Positions 31,754 through 43,475 of a stretch of 64,000 bases of DNA are shown here, one piece after another. A program made the translations under genes and the position numbers. How positions within the stretch are numbered: position 1 is the stretch's first letter; every line of letters begins with the position of its first letter. Under the pieces are notes generated by a model, which did not search any database, was not told where the DNA came from, and saw only the letters and a list, made by a program, of their open reading frames with translations. Source of the stretch: Daphnia carinata (taxonomy: Eukaryota > Arthropoda > Branchiopoda > Diplostraca > Daphniidae); NCBI RefSeq assembly GCF_022539665.2, contig NC_081334.1:8526424-8590423 (forward strand), read 5' to 3'.

Positions 31754-32395
31754 TTAGAGGTACTCCTCATCCACGTCGACGTCAAAGTCCTCATCCAACT
31801 GCAGCGCATTGTTTTTTTAAGGAATTTTCCCTTTCCTGCACATTCCCCACTTTGCTGCTGCCTTTTTTTTTGGAGGGGGGGGGGGGTTCTGCCGTGAGAA
31901 AGGATTACCACGGATCGTGCTTTGGTGAAGGTTTTCGAATCTTAGGAGGGAAGAAATCCAATTTTGAGGCATGTCTGCATGTCGACAAAACTGGAAACGC
32001 ATAGTGCAAAAGTCAGTTTTAAATATGGAGGAAATAGGTAACTCTTTTCCCTTACGTCGGGTTTCTCCAATATATCTTCGAATAAGGTCCTTTCATAATT
32101 CGTACTTGACCGCATCTATATCGCTTAACTGGTTGGCCATTTCAGAAGCTTGGCCTTGTTCTTCAGCTCCCAGAATTTGAATGAACCTGTCTATTATAAC
32201 TGGCGAGATTTTTTTTCCAAATTCTGCCAGAATTGCGTGTCCGCTCTTGGATTTTAATTCAATGCTAAGACATGTTTCACAAATAAAGATATTAAAACCC
32301 TTGTGTAAACTGGGTTCAAAGATGAATCGGCGTAATCCGATAGCAGTCTTGACGAATGAACTCCAGTTAGAGGCATTGAGACAAGAGGATGCAGT
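31754..32395 (-). pseudogene. Unrecognised coding remnant
   Basis: One minus-strand frame stays open from about 32395 to a poly-C tract near 31880 with a single TGA (after DIDAVKYEL). It includes ICETCLSIELKSKSGHAILA and CTMRFQFCRHADMPQ. After the tract an acidic tail (LQLDEDFDVDVDEEYL) ends at 31754 in a shifted frame. The even composition suggests former coding sequence of about 200 residues. I do not recognise it; a transposon-borne or retrocopied gene is possible. Confidence 0.4.
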
Positions 32396-32549
32396 TTAAT
32401 AATAGATGGATATTTAGATTTACAATGAATTCGACCGGTAAAAAAAAGTTTAAAAAATACAAAACGAAGTAACAACATATATTTACAGAATCCACAAAAT
32501 CTCTTAGAATTAGATCCGATAGCGATGAAAACTTTCTTGGGCAGGAAGA

Positions 32550-33110
32550 TCTTCACGCTAGTACAACGAAGAAATAAGTACGCCATTTCTTCACTGTCAC
32601 TTTATTGGCTGGATCCTTTGCTGTCCACTCGTGAATTCCACTCTGCTTGGGGATGCTCCCGAAACCAACGAGTAACGATTTAGGCTGTGTGGATAGGGTA
32701 TTTGGCCTGAACAAAATGAACTTGTTCGCCATAATGTTGGCGAACCCACGGAAGGAGTTCATTTTCCAGAATTTCAATATACTTTTCATTCATAAGTCGA
32801 CCATTAATTTTTTTAAATGGACCGGTTCCATTTTTTTCCCAACCATCCATGCGTATGGTTACGGCAAATATGTCATCAATAGATAAAGAAACTATATTAC
32901 GGTACCCGAAAGTCTTTTAGTCGCTATAAATTACATTGCCCCACCATTCAGCAGGGTAATCGCGGTAGTGAAGGGCAAATTGAAGCCAGTCTTCCGCATG
33001 CCTCTTCGTCAAAATTTCGTGCCGCACGTCTAGGATGGAGATTTATCTCCTTCACTATGCGGATCACGGTTTGCTTACTTATGTTAACGGACGCGGTGTC
33101 TGCGATGAGG
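32550..33110 (-). pseudogene. Tc1/mariner-like transposase fragment
   Basis: The minus strand shows helix-turn-helix-like TASVNISKQTVIRIVKEI (~33090), WLQFALHYRDYPAEWWGN followed by VIYSD-stop-KTF (first catalytic Asp region, ~32920), NELLPWVRQHYGEQVHFVQ (~32720) and PIHTA. The second catalytic position reads AKYPIH instead of the usual DNAPIH-like motif, and the last acidic region is frameshifted (~32610). Stops and frameshifts make it dead. Confidence 0.7.
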
Positions 33111-33173
33111 AAATATTACAAAATGTTTAAGTTAAATGGGTTGCAACTTGTGCCCTGCCCCGATTATCTGCAA

Positions 33174-33249
33174 CCCGGGTAACTATCGGGTGATACTGGC
33201 GCGACGCAAAATGCGGTTTTGCATCAGTATTACCCGATAGTTACCCGGG
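33174..33249. repeat. 25-bp near-perfect hairpin
   Basis: CCCGGGTAACTATCGGGTGA (start of left arm, 33174-33198) pairs with 33225-33249, 24 of 25 positions, loop 26 nt. GC-rich against an AT-rich background. It could be a small fold-back element or a transposon end. Confidence 0.7.
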
Positions 33250-33259
33250 CTTCACGAAA

Positions 33260-34195
33260 CATGTTTATGAACTGAATCAGTTTTATAATCCAACCCCCGT
33301 TTTTATAGTAATTTAACGTATAAGAACAAAGATTTTTAAAAAGTTGCGTATGTCATGATTGACTAAATTAGTAACCTTAGAGACGAGACTTCTCATCCCG
33401 AACTCTGTCTCTCGTAGCCTACTACAAATATAATTTGTTGTAGATTTTTAAAAAATTTTGTCTTTGCCTAACGGCAATTTGTCTTACTCTTAGCGATGTA
33501 AGGACACGAGCTCATTCATGTCTCGTTTCCATAGAAACGTCTAGTACAGTTTTTCTCGCATTTTCACATATCCTAAAATAACCCAACTAAACTACTAAGT
33601 AACTTAACTGTGTGTTGATAGGGGGCCTTTTATTTTAAGGGGGGTAGTCGGATTTTTTTGGAACATACTGTACATCCTTGATCTTCAGTTAGGAACAAAT
33701 TGATGTGACAGACTTTTGCCAATGGCAAAAGGCATCGACCGTCAAGCACCTTTTTTTGTACAAAATACCTCAAAACCAGGAGGTATTTTTCAACATCCAA
33801 TGCTGCGTCGGCTCATAAGGGTAAGTCACAAAGGGGGGTAAAATCAAACCAGACACGGAGACTATAGCCAAAATAGAGACAACCTTCTTGGCAAAACTTT
33901 CAATGATAGATAAACGTCTTAGTCACACGTTATGACAAGACTTTCCGTTTTCCTGTTGAAACAAGAAAGAAACGTTCATCGCAATTGAAAGATCTCGTAG
34001 GGTCAGTGAAAATGCCCTCGTAGGCGTTGTCACTGTGAACTAAAATTATCCATGAATAACAATTCTTCATGATATGTGTAAATCGATAGACACACTGCGA
34101 ATGTGAAGTGATAACTATAAGCAGGTGCGAAACGGCAAAACTTTATGCAAATGAAGACCAACTTAATAAAATATATAATATAAATATTTTTCTAC
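33260..34195. other. No gene recognised
   Basis: Contains short palindromes (TTTTGCCAATGGCAAAA at ~33716; AAAATACCTC and GAGGTATTTTT around 33760-33793) and two GGGGGG-containing words near 33640 and 33830, but no coding pattern. Confidence 0.35.
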
Positions 34196-34199
34196 ATGA

Positions 34200-34506
34200 G
34201 CGCATTGCTGGAGGTCGTGAGGCCTCACGATTTATTTGCCTCTTGCCTAGGTCCAAATTTCCCTTGTTCTCAGTGATAGGTTATGCCGCTTTTTAAATTT
34301 CGGAAGCCATCTTTCCGATGGACGATTGTTAGCAAATGTCTTTTTGGTTTTGCCCTATTCAAGGTATGCTGAATGGAATCCAGCAATTCCTTGTCTGTTA
34401 CCGGAAACCCTACGCTAGCCATACTCCGGACCCAATTGGTAATAATGATTTCATCATTTTCTTCTAACGGAAAAGTTGGCCTTCCTCTTGTCGTTGTTCG
34501 AAACAC
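34200..34506 (-). pseudogene. Second pogo/Tigger-type transposase N-terminus
   Basis: Reads RGRPTFPLEENDEIIITNWV then ASVGFPVTDKELLDSIQ, the CENP-B-like DNA-binding region typical of pogo/jerky transposases. After a frameshift near 34290 it continues LSLRTREIW. Clearly a different family from the element at 14.9 kb. No catalytic core was found downstream, so only the N-terminus remains. It lies near the 34.5-34.87 kb repeat, which could be its element's end. Confidence 0.7.
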
Positions 34507-34870
34507 TGTAAAAATACTACTTTTATACTAAACGAGCTGTATAAAGCAATAAATAGTGCATGCAATTTTGCAAAAACATTACAAATATGCATTTTAAAAA
34601 AGTTATTATTGAGTGATGGAACGACCAATTGATAACGCTGTTTGGCGTACGGAAAACTACATTTCGTTCGGTTCCTTTTTCCAACAATGGGCATTTGCGG
34701 TTTTGAAGGAGAAATAGGACCGTTATGAAGGAGAAATAGCTTATGGTGAAAAAGTAAGACCCTTCAAAAAATGTATGAAGATTCGTTCCTAATTCTCTGG
34801 ACGCTATTTCTCAAGATGAAATTTTTGAGTCCTAAATGTCCGGACCCTAATTCAAAAGGTCCTATTTTTC
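34505..34870 (+). repeat. Direct repeat of 30.19 kb with AATAGGACC arm
   Basis: The first 300 bp repeat 30190-30480 directly. The rest (34745-34870) is the inverted partner of 27045-27125, ending TCCTATTTTTCCGGCTAACC. Confidence 0.55.
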
Positions 34871-34879
34871 CGGCTAACC

Positions 34880-35330
34880 TAAACTAGCGTCGGCTGTCCC
34901 AAATTAGCAGGAATGAAGTTTTTTCTTATTTTTAACATTGGAATAAAATTACCATTTAATGGGACAGATTTGTGCTTAATTTATGGACCTTACCTTAGCT
35001 GTTTGATGTAATTAGTTAATAGGTTTGTTCAATTTTACCTTAGTTATTTCTTGGGCATTCTAGGTGTCAGCTAACAATTAGTGCAATAAGGCTCCACAAT
35101 CGCGCGAAGGGTGATCCTTCCAGTATTGCAGATTTTCCCCTTTTGCCGGTTGCCATAAGGCTACCATTGATGGGGTTCGCCTACCCTTTTATACCTGCTT
35201 TTTTCACCGCAACCAGCCATACGATAAAAATTATGGTTTCAGATCCCGATAGAGAGCTGCAAACAAAACCATGTTTTTCTTAGTTTTCCCCATTTAAGCT
35301 CTGTAGTTCACTCTTTGAATTTTAATCTTT
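34880..35330. other. No gene recognised
   Basis: AT-rich unique-looking DNA between the inverted-repeat mosaic and BEL copy 3. Confidence 0.4.
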
Positions 35331-35332
35331 TA

Positions 35333-36585
35333 CACATCGATATATCAAAACTTGCTTCGGGGATCTAACTTACTCGTTAGCTTGCTCGGTGTGCTCATCC
35401 GCTTCCGCTGCAACCTTGTACCAGTCGGTGCGGACACACGTGAAGATGTCGACGAGAAAAGTTTTCACCAAGTGAGAGTTCCCGAAGAAGACCAGGCAGC
35501 CTTCCGATTTGCCTTCCGGGCTCCCTGGCAGTAGTTCAGCCCCGCTGGCTTACCAGATGACTGCTCACGTATTTGGAGCTGTATCATCTCCCACGGCTTG
35601 CATATTGGCCCTCAACAAAACGGCCGATGACCACCACGACCAGTTTCATAAAGTAACCCACAGTGATCGACGGAGCTTTTACGTTGACAACTACCTCGAA
35701 TCCTTCGAATCCAAAGACGAGGCAGTCAAACGGTTTCACGAAATGAAAGCCCTTCTTCAATTACGCGGTTTCAATTTAACCGCGTGGACATCGTAATCGA
35801 GGACGGTGATAGCATTTTTACGGGAACACGGCCTTGTTTCACTAACTCTGGACCTACAGTTGGAAAGACTCTCCATCGAAAAAAACATTCAGGGTGATAT
35901 GGGACAGCGAAAAAGATATACCAACGTTCAAGATTCGGAAGCCGTCGAATAACGAGGTTCTCAAAAAAAATCCTTCTTAAGCATTATCTCTAGTGTCTAT
36001 GATCCGTTGGGAATCGAACCACTTCGACGAATGAAGAACGGATTGGATAGGATGATGCGTTACCTGAAAAGTTGGGCCAACGCTTCTATTGCTGGTATGA
36101 CCACCTCGAAATTTGAAATTTTTGTGAGTACCGAGATGTTTCCGATTCCAACATGGACGTTGGACACAGCAACACCTCCATGTCTTCACGGATGCAAGTG
36201 CCAAAGGTTTCGGAGCTGTAGCTTACTTCCGTACTGTTTTCGAGGACCAGTCGATAAACGTTTCTTTTGTTATGTCAAAAACACACGTTGCACCAGTACA
36301 GGGTGTTACGATTCCACGTCTAGAGCTGCAAGCTGCAGTAGAGGGCCTAAATATCGACCTCGCGATTTTCCGTGAACTAGGAGTCAACCTACGTCAAGTA
36401 ACCTTCCATACAGACTCCCAGACGGTGTTACGTTGGATCCATTCGAAGACCAGCCAATTTGAATTTTTCGTCAATAACCGCATCGGTAAAATACTCCGGA
36501 ATGCGGGTCGTCTACAATGGCGCCATGTTTCTCGAGATTCAAATCCCGCAGACCTCAGCCGTGGCATCTCTACGGACGTTGTTTA
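35333..36585 (+). pseudogene. BEL/Pao pol fragment, copy 3
   Basis: Same family as copies 1 and 2 but on the plus strand: MLRGSNLLVSLLGVLIRF (35352), HQVRVPEEDQAAFRF, HVFGAVSSPTACILALN, RSFYVDNYLESF (~35680), then the A17/RNase H region (SKTHVAPVQGVTIPRLELQA ~36270; DSQTVLRWIHSK ~36415; NPADLSRGI ~36545). Frameshifts and small deletions occur throughout. It stops in RNase H, where a LINE endonuclease begins, so no integrase or LTR remains. Confidence 0.85.
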
Positions 36586-38080
36586 CGTTTATTAATATCT
36601 ATGCCCCGTCTGGTAAGCAAGCTAAGCATGGCATCCAAGTTCATGATCCATGATGACATCCAAGATACGAAATCCAGTTCCTCCCGGTTCCAAGTAGTGT
36701 CATTAGCTACACTTTAAAGAGATGGTTACTGGTTTCGATTTGATAGACACCTGGAAAAAGTTAAGTCAGAGTGAACCGGGTTACGCTTTTCACTACCATT
36801 TTGGTTCTTGTAGATTTGATAGAATTTATGCTAATCGATTCTTTGTTAATAAGTTTTTAAATATTTGTTTGCAATCCTTATCGATTAGTGAACGTCCACG
36901 CTTACTTGCAATCTCGATCTCTGGAATCGTAGCAGACCCTGTACCGAGTTGTGGAAACTAAATACTTTAATATTGTCAGAAAAAAGTTTTAAAAAATACG
37001 TAAATCATTTCATCCAGTAATCTGCTAATCATCCTCTTAGGAAAAGTAATGTAGCAAATTGTCAGGAGAGTGTCCTGAAAGCGGTTATCACGTGCATTTC
37101 GATAGATTATCCTAGACAAAGAGCTAAATTATTAGAGAAACCCAATTTTTTTAATCAATCTTGCACCCAGGAATCGGCTGAATTTTACACATTTGATTGA
37201 GCTGCCCTTCAACAGTTGAGGAAAATTCTCAAAGTCTTGGGAAGAAGGCATACTTAAAGTATGCGGGATTCGTTCCGCTGCTTTAAAGGTTCAGAAATAG
37301 AGGAAGCAAATATTTTTCATGTAGGTAGAGCCTGAAGAAGAAGATGTAGAACAGCCGTATGTGTCGGATTGATAAAACAATTGCCCTAATGGCACATGCT
37401 TATCGGCCAATGAGAGCATTTAAGCAGAGATTGTTTCCCATTTTACAATTTTTTTAACTCAACCTTCTCCTGACACACTGACAGATACTGATTTCCTTGA
37501 GAGAGCAAGAGATTGCTTTAAGCCAGCCCCAAACCTAACAACACCAATTCTTCTTCGTGAGATTTCACTGCCCTAATAGCAATGAAGTAAAACAAATCAC
37601 CTGGCACCGATGGCATTCCTTACCAGTTTTACGTCGAATTTTGGGACGTGACCCACCTCATTTCCTGGATGTGTTAAATCATATCATTGAAAGGGGAACT
37701 GTGTCATCGCTGGGTCAAGTGGCGATCAGCGTAATTCTCAAGGCTTTGGAACTTCGTGGGATTTCTAATTTTCGGCAAACACTGTCATCTACCATAGAAC
37801 CTTATCAAAAAGGTGGGGTTCCTGGTAGACTGATTTTTGATAATTTAAATCTCATAGAGATATCATTCAATACGTTGATGACCGGAGAGGCCATGATTTT
37901 TCAATTTTCCGATTTAGGGTACGGGCGCTGCCATTGTTGGAATGGACTTGAAAAGGCTCACCACCTGGTTAACAGGGAAGTCCTAAACAGAGATCTGGAT
38001 ATAATGAGCTATTTCACCATTTTCGTCCGTTGGTTAAAGACTATTTGTTCTGTAACTAGAATATCGGAAAACTAGAATAA
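36580..38080 (+). pseudogene. L1-like LINE fragment (endonuclease and RT)
   Basis: Begins with FTFINIYAPSGKQA (36580), the endonuclease strand motif, then jumps to its C-terminal part FDLIDTWKKLSQSEPGYAF and SCRFDRIYANRFF (~36735-36840). The RT follows: SPGTDGI-like and VEFWD blocks in shifted frames (~37590-37650), then EPYQKGGVPGRLIFDNLNLI (~37800) and FVRWLKTI (~38025). The order and motifs fit the L1 group rather than Jockey. Multiple frameshifts; the RT palm and beyond are missing. Confidence 0.7.
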
Positions 38081-38084
38081 CTAG

Positions 38085-39530
38085 AAAACGGAAGCTCTGG
38101 GACTCGAGGCTTGGAGCTCTAGATTGACATGGCCTCTTGAGTGGACTGTTTCAACACTAATATTGTCCCGGAATTGTTAGGAATTGTTTTCTCCTACTCC
38201 TTAGCCCGAAATGGTCTGGGTGCCTTCGGCCCTTCTTATAGGTATTTCGCGATGAGAGTGCCTGTCGGCTGTCTAACTTTACCAGAGAGTGATTTTCCTC
38301 AAATCGAATGATCTCCTCATAACTTGTTCATTACACAGGTATTTTCATGTAATCAAAATTTGGCTGACCAGATTTCAAAGGCTGTCCGGAAAGTCCGAAG
38401 AAACCTGCAAGTTAACAATCTGTGAGACAAGGTGGACAGGGAATAACGCACACTTCTTTTACCGTTCCCCCTTCTTATGCCCCATGTTTAAAGTTCTGAA
38501 AGGTCCCACTATTCCAGAAAGCTCTGTACTTCGTTAATAGATATCCTTCCCTCTCCGCTCCTTGTTACCACTCTACAAAGGCACCAGCCTACCCGTAGCA
38601 GTCATGAAGAGCCCCTATTGCAACAGGAACTCCTGCAACAAATCAAGCAACAAGTACAATATGAATTATCATCTACAAGATGAAATTACTACCGAGAATG
38701 GAAAACTGCCATCATCGCAAGGTTCCAGGATGCCAAAGACTAAAGAAAAAGTTGTTAAAACGAAAGCGAAAACACTATATTAGCTAGGATATTAGCTATA
38801 ATATTAAAACTGTAATATTTTTCTTATGAAATATTCATACATTTTAGCGGTAAAATATTATTTTACTGATGGTGATATTTACTAATTCAGCTAACATATT
38901 CTTTGTGAAAAAATTTTTATTCGTAAGAGTCATAATTAACATTTTTACTTCTGAAACGTTGTTCTTAGTTTGATTTTCAACACCAACCACATGTTGTTAT
39001 CATATGAACCGTGAAAATTTATTCAACAACGAACAAATATCCTTAAAGTTTGTTAAATAGGCCTCCGATAAAAGTAGCAAAATGGGCCGACACGCTCTGC
39101 GCATATCTATGGTGATGATAAGGCACACACCAAACAAATTATGTGCAGCAGTGGAAGCAGCAGTGTCAGCGGGAGCATCAGCGTCAGCAGGAGCAGCATA
39201 ACCACCGGAAGCAGTAGCGTCAGCGAGATCAACCACCTCTACGAGGCAGCATACCTTATCGGAGCAGCAGGTACCATGACGATGTTTCAGGGTTTCCCGC
39301 GTCGTCGGCTTTGACGTATAAGAATCGCTGAAGCGTGCCCATCAGGCCTAAGATGGTGTTGCATTTGGCGATTTCGGATATGATACGATGAGAACTGGAT
39401 GTTGCGTTGGACCGGCGCATTGTCTCTAATGCCAGGTGCATTAGCTAGGACGGCATGTGGATCCGGTATCAAGTAAGGCTGGACAAGCGGTCTTCCGGCA
39501 ACATTTCGAGGTCACCTTCCTGCAGCATTT
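38085..39530. other. No gene recognised
   Basis: Short frames at 38562-38783 (plus, Lys/Asn/Ser-rich) and 39000-39236 (minus, Ala/Asp-rich ADADAPADTAASTAA from a GCAGCAGSAGC-type repeat at 39140-39215) could be low-complexity coding or chance. Confidence 0.35.
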
Positions 39531-39537
39531 TTTCACG

Positions 39538-39633
39538 GACGAGCATCAGCATTCCTTGGCGGACGAGCACCAGAATTTCTTGGCGGACGAACACCAGCAT
39601 GTCTTGGTGGACGAGCTCCAGCATGTCTTGGCA
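39538..39633 (+). repeat. 24-bp minisatellite, four units
   Basis: Four head-to-tail units beginning GACGAGCATCAGCATTCCTT. They encode an 8-residue repeat (DEHQHSLA type) on the plus strand within an open frame 39457-39678, and (LVRQEILV type) on the minus strand. Which strand, if any, is coding is unclear. Confidence 0.85.
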
Positions 39634-39869
39634 AAACTACTCCATTATTTGGCGATGTGTCCTCATTTACGGTCGTAGGTAATTTTAACAAATCCTAAAA
39701 GCCAAAACGATACATAAAGAGCAAGTTAAGCCTTGAATTCGTTGAATAGAGATATATACTTATTGGAGGTATAGAAACCTTTGAACCTGTGCAGGTTCCA
39801 AGAATCCAGCTGCAACTTCAGGAATCTCTGAAGATTAATTTCGCTATTCCGCAGTAATCTTGTATAGTG

Positions 39870-40860
39870 CCCGATACGGACATCTTGTCCAATCTATCGC
39901 CTCATACGATGGCGACTTATTTCTTGGTCATCACGGAGTGCAGCCAAATCTCTGGAAGTAGTGGCTTCAACTTTTTGCAGATATATTACGTGACAAAGAA
40001 ACGTTTCTTGAATACGATTGAAATGCTAATTCCAACATTCACTAATGAAATCCCAAAAATTTCCACGGGGAATTATGCAGCGAGCATTGAACCAACGGTT
40101 CCAGGATTCTACGCAGTTGTTCGTGTGATCATCGTCATCACATACGCTGATTTGTTCAGGGCCTTGGGTTGCAATGCGCCGCAGTAAGTATACAATTGGG
40201 CGATAGCGCCTTGAACTGCAGGTGTTTCTGCTTCAACATCAGGGGCTTTTTCGTTTTTCATACACTAAAAAGATCAGAGTTTTAGCAACAATACCAGAAA
40301 TAGGATACTAGAAATCAGTTTAAAGGATTACGTGAAACCCTTCGAAGATTCTTGCTTGCGACAACAAAGCTAGAGCAATCAGCATCTTAGCTATTCGATG
40401 GACAACCTCCTTAGCAACATAAGCAGCAGCAAGTCGTCCTTGGCAGGCTCTTCGGTAGAGGGCCTGGAAGAAAGATAAAAAAATGATTTCACAAACAATT
40501 AATATTCAATCATAAATTATGCTTAGGTAGCATTATTCTGTCATGCAATTTAATAATGGCTGTGCAAGTTGTGAATAGTGGAACCAACATCCACGACTTC
40601 TTGCAGTTGGAAATGCACTTTCCAGGGCTACGAGAATGGTCTCTTCGTATTTGGAAATCATCACTTTAACTGCAAATCCGTCGCCGGGAAACTCCGTCTC
40701 AACCACCTCTGCATTGTGCAATTATAGAGCTCTAAGGTTTTCTCTGTCATCATAAAATACGCAATCGGGAACGACTGTAAGATGGCAAATGATGATAGAT
40801 AATATAGTAATGAAGTATTCGTAAATTTTAATGTAATTGTGGAAAGCAATACAAACTTTT
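39870..40860 (-). pseudogene. MULE-type transposase with intron traces
   Basis: Minus-strand segments in order: SFPIAYFMMTEKTLELYN (~40770), preceded by an AG acceptor (CATCTTACAG); FPGDGFAVKVMISKYEETIL then PTARSRGCWFHYSQ (~40690-40580), the MULE catalytic region with the D/E-containing ISDxE-like motif altered to ISKYE; ALYRRACQGRLAAAYVAKEV after an acceptor at ~40466; and HTNNCVESWNRWFNAR (~40120). These match the Mutator-like (MULE) domain shared by transposases and some FLYWCH host proteins. The Asp-to-Lys change and frameshifts suggest a dead copy, though a domesticated gene is possible. Confidence 0.65.
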
Positions 40861-40948
40861 TCATTAATCAGCCTCTTCCGTTGATTGCTGCATCGAAGGG
40901 TGATTCGTACGACGTCCTCGCCTCGTGAAACGACTCGTGACTGTTTAG

Positions 40949-41165
40949 GTAAGCAATTTACCTTGTCTTATACCGAAGGAAAATAAAGTTGTCAGCCGTC
41001 ACGTAGTGGAAACCAGCTTTTCATTCTCCTGGTACCCTATGGACCACGGTATCCATCTTAAACGAAATTACGGAGAAGACAACAATTATTATCTCAAACT
41101 CATATATGCACGAATTGAAGAACTGAGCAAAAGAATGCCAAATGTGACGCACTTTAACTTTGGAA
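40949..41165 (+). CDS. Candidate internal exon, unknown gene
   Basis: An open frame of about 72 codons lies between a TTTAG acceptor (40944-40948) and a GTAAGA donor (41166). It reads VETSFSFSWYPMDHGIHLKR near the middle and ends RIEELSKRMPNVTHFNFG. No domain recognised. Neighbouring exons were not found, so this may be chance. Confidence 0.3.
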
Positions 41166-42440
41166 GTAAGACCCCGAAAAAATAATATCAGAAAAAATGA
41201 ATCTATGGTAAAGTTAATCTGAAATCAAACTCGGAGCTGTGAAGAGACTTACTTCAGAATGACATATGAAGGTGAAATACGTGAACAATGCTGTAGTAAA
41301 GGGTTTCCATCTCCCCCAGGATATCGGATAAGCCAGAGAACACCATTTCTCTTTCCTAATAAAAAAGGAGGAAAGGCCTTCGAGTGCCACAACTAGGGTA
41401 AAGTCAGCCTATGAAGGGCAGGACAAATAAGTACCCTGTAGCAGCAATATTGTCACATAATTGCTGGAGTGGTCGGTCGATTACTGAGTTTGTGCCTTAT
41501 GTAGTTTTGTAGAATGTTACCAACGGGTACTTTTGGATGTTAAATTTCTGCCATCTAGTTAGGTAATCTAGGAAAAATAAGGATTTGGCAACAGTTAAAT
41601 TGAGACGAACAATTTACGTTTCAAATGTCGAATGGCTTACGGAATGTCTTTTCTTGTTTATATAATTTTTTCGAATTTGAAATCATTCCCATTCTATATT
41701 AGATGCCAAATCTGGTCGTTCTTTTTGAGCTTACGAAAGACAATTCGCAGGAATTGCTGGTAGAAGTTGTAATTGTAGAAAAATTGCTTGCCTTTTAGGT
41801 GGTTTTTCTGCAATTTCAAATGGATAATAAGATTTGCTTTATTAATACAAGTTAGAATTGTGGGTGACACATTTCTATTCTACTGTTGAGTGTATAATCC
41901 AACTTGATATTACTTGCCTACAATTTCAAACAGTATAACCGGGGATAACATTTGTTGCTATATTAGTACGGTTCCAGTAACAACAGATGAATCTTTGACA
42001 ACTACCATCATTACCAATTCTAATTATATGACTTTCCATGACGTGATGTTGTGGATAACTGTGCCCGTTCTTTTGTCTGAAGTATTGGCATAAGACAGCT
42101 TGCCTTCACATTTGGATCGTCCTGGTCTGTGTCCTGAAGGTTAGCCAACAAGAGTAGAAAAGCCTTTAATATGTTTCTTTCCTTTCAATCAATGATTAAA
42201 CAAAATTAATTAACAGAATGAGAATTGTCAAGAATTATTGCACTATAATGCAGCTTCATGAACATTTAGAAGTTCCTATTTCTCGAAGGGCTGTTCATTG
42301 TACTTCAACTCATTGTTCAGGCACCTACTCTTCCACACTATAATCCAGTCATAGTACTTTTAAATTAAGCTGTAAGCGATAAAGATAGTTGATACAAATA
42401 TGCTTCTTTATTTCAGCAAGCATGATGTGTACTGTATTTT
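41166..42440. other. No gene recognised
   Basis: AT-rich, no motif, no strong repeat. Its right edge (TTAT, 42441-42444) is the insertion site of BEL copy 2. Confidence 0.4.
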
Positions 42441-42444
42441 TTAT

Positions 42445-42803
42445 TGTTGCAGACTCTCGTGCATAGAGTGCAACAGAGAGAGAAAATGAGAATGGTGGTG
42501 GTTATGGATGAATGAAGGAAAGATGACGTGAGAAAAGAAACGCTTTATTTCTGGGTTGATGAAGGAGAAAACAAAAAGATGGCTTGATTTGCGGACAAAA
42601 AAGACAGACTGACAGACAACAAAGGGGCAACGAACCAATTTCGAGACGAAAACTTTAGACAACTTGTCTAGGGGTGTACTTGAATAATACTGCCCCTCCC
42701 CACCCGCAAAAAAGGAAAGAGAAACAACAAAAAGAGGGGCCACTAAATTTGTAGGCCCATGCCCCCTACAGCCCTCCCAGCGAGGGCACTACCGTAGGCG
42801 ACA
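42445..42803 (-). repeat. BEL copy 2 3' LTR
   Basis: Starts TGTCGCCTACGG at 42803, ends CTGCAACA at 42445. Contains AATAAA on the minus strand (42544-42549). Aligns along its full length to 48553-48910 with scattered substitutions. Confidence 0.8.
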
Positions 42804-43475
42804 GCGGGACCCACCGTGACAACAGGTGCAATGGTAATAAAAGCAAACTTAAAACGTGGAGGCGCTGAACATCGACGAACTTCAATGGCTTGGAAGATCC
42901 TTGTACGCTTTCTTTGTCCCACATATAACCGTGATGGTCCTGCGTGTTGCAAAGCGTACAACGTCTTGGGTGAGGGCAATTAGAAATCCTGGTGTGTCCG
43001 GCGACGGCGGTCGGGATAAAACACCCGAAGCACCTCCGCTGAGCAAAGAGAAGCTCCAATGTTCCTGGTGGGTTAGGAGCATAAACTCCCCACATTCCGA
43101 AACCTTCTTTTTGCACGGCGTTGCTCCCGAGACGTGGGACTTTAGGAAGCACATGATATTTGGGGTGTGCAGCAGAATGATGAACGTGGGACGGTCTGGT
43201 GCGGAGGAGAGACCCGATGTACCCACTCACCAGGGTCTCTCGCTCGGTCTTGAAGTGCACGTGCACGTTTACAAGGTCTTGCTGCATCTGGTTGTATTCC
43301 TTGTCGATACGAAGGATGCACACAAGTAAACCTTGTCAACGAGTTCCTTTTTAGTCTTTAAAATGTCTTCCATTATTTCGTTGAGGTTGGCCACACATTC
43401 TTGCTCCCGTTCCCTACTCAATTTAAGTTTTTTCCTTCACGGATGCGGCTGATGGAAGTGGATACTCGCCCATGG
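42804..43475 (-). pseudogene. Zinc-knuckle ORF downstream of BEL pol, copy 2
   Basis: Counterpart of 9292-10079. It starts near 43475 (MGEYPLPSAA), passes a degraded charged region (QQDLVNVHVHFKTERETLVS) and contains RRCFGCFIPTAVAGHTRISN followed by CPHPRRCTLCNTQDHH, two knuckle-like Cys/His units. Frameshifts and stops lie at ~43440 and ~43320. The last knuckle cysteine is lost. The frame continues into the LTR. Position after pol is the same as in copy 1. Confidence 0.65.

Noticed and set aside
42856-43329. Plus-strand open frame of 157 codons
   Set aside because: Antisense of the zinc-knuckle ORF in BEL copy 2.
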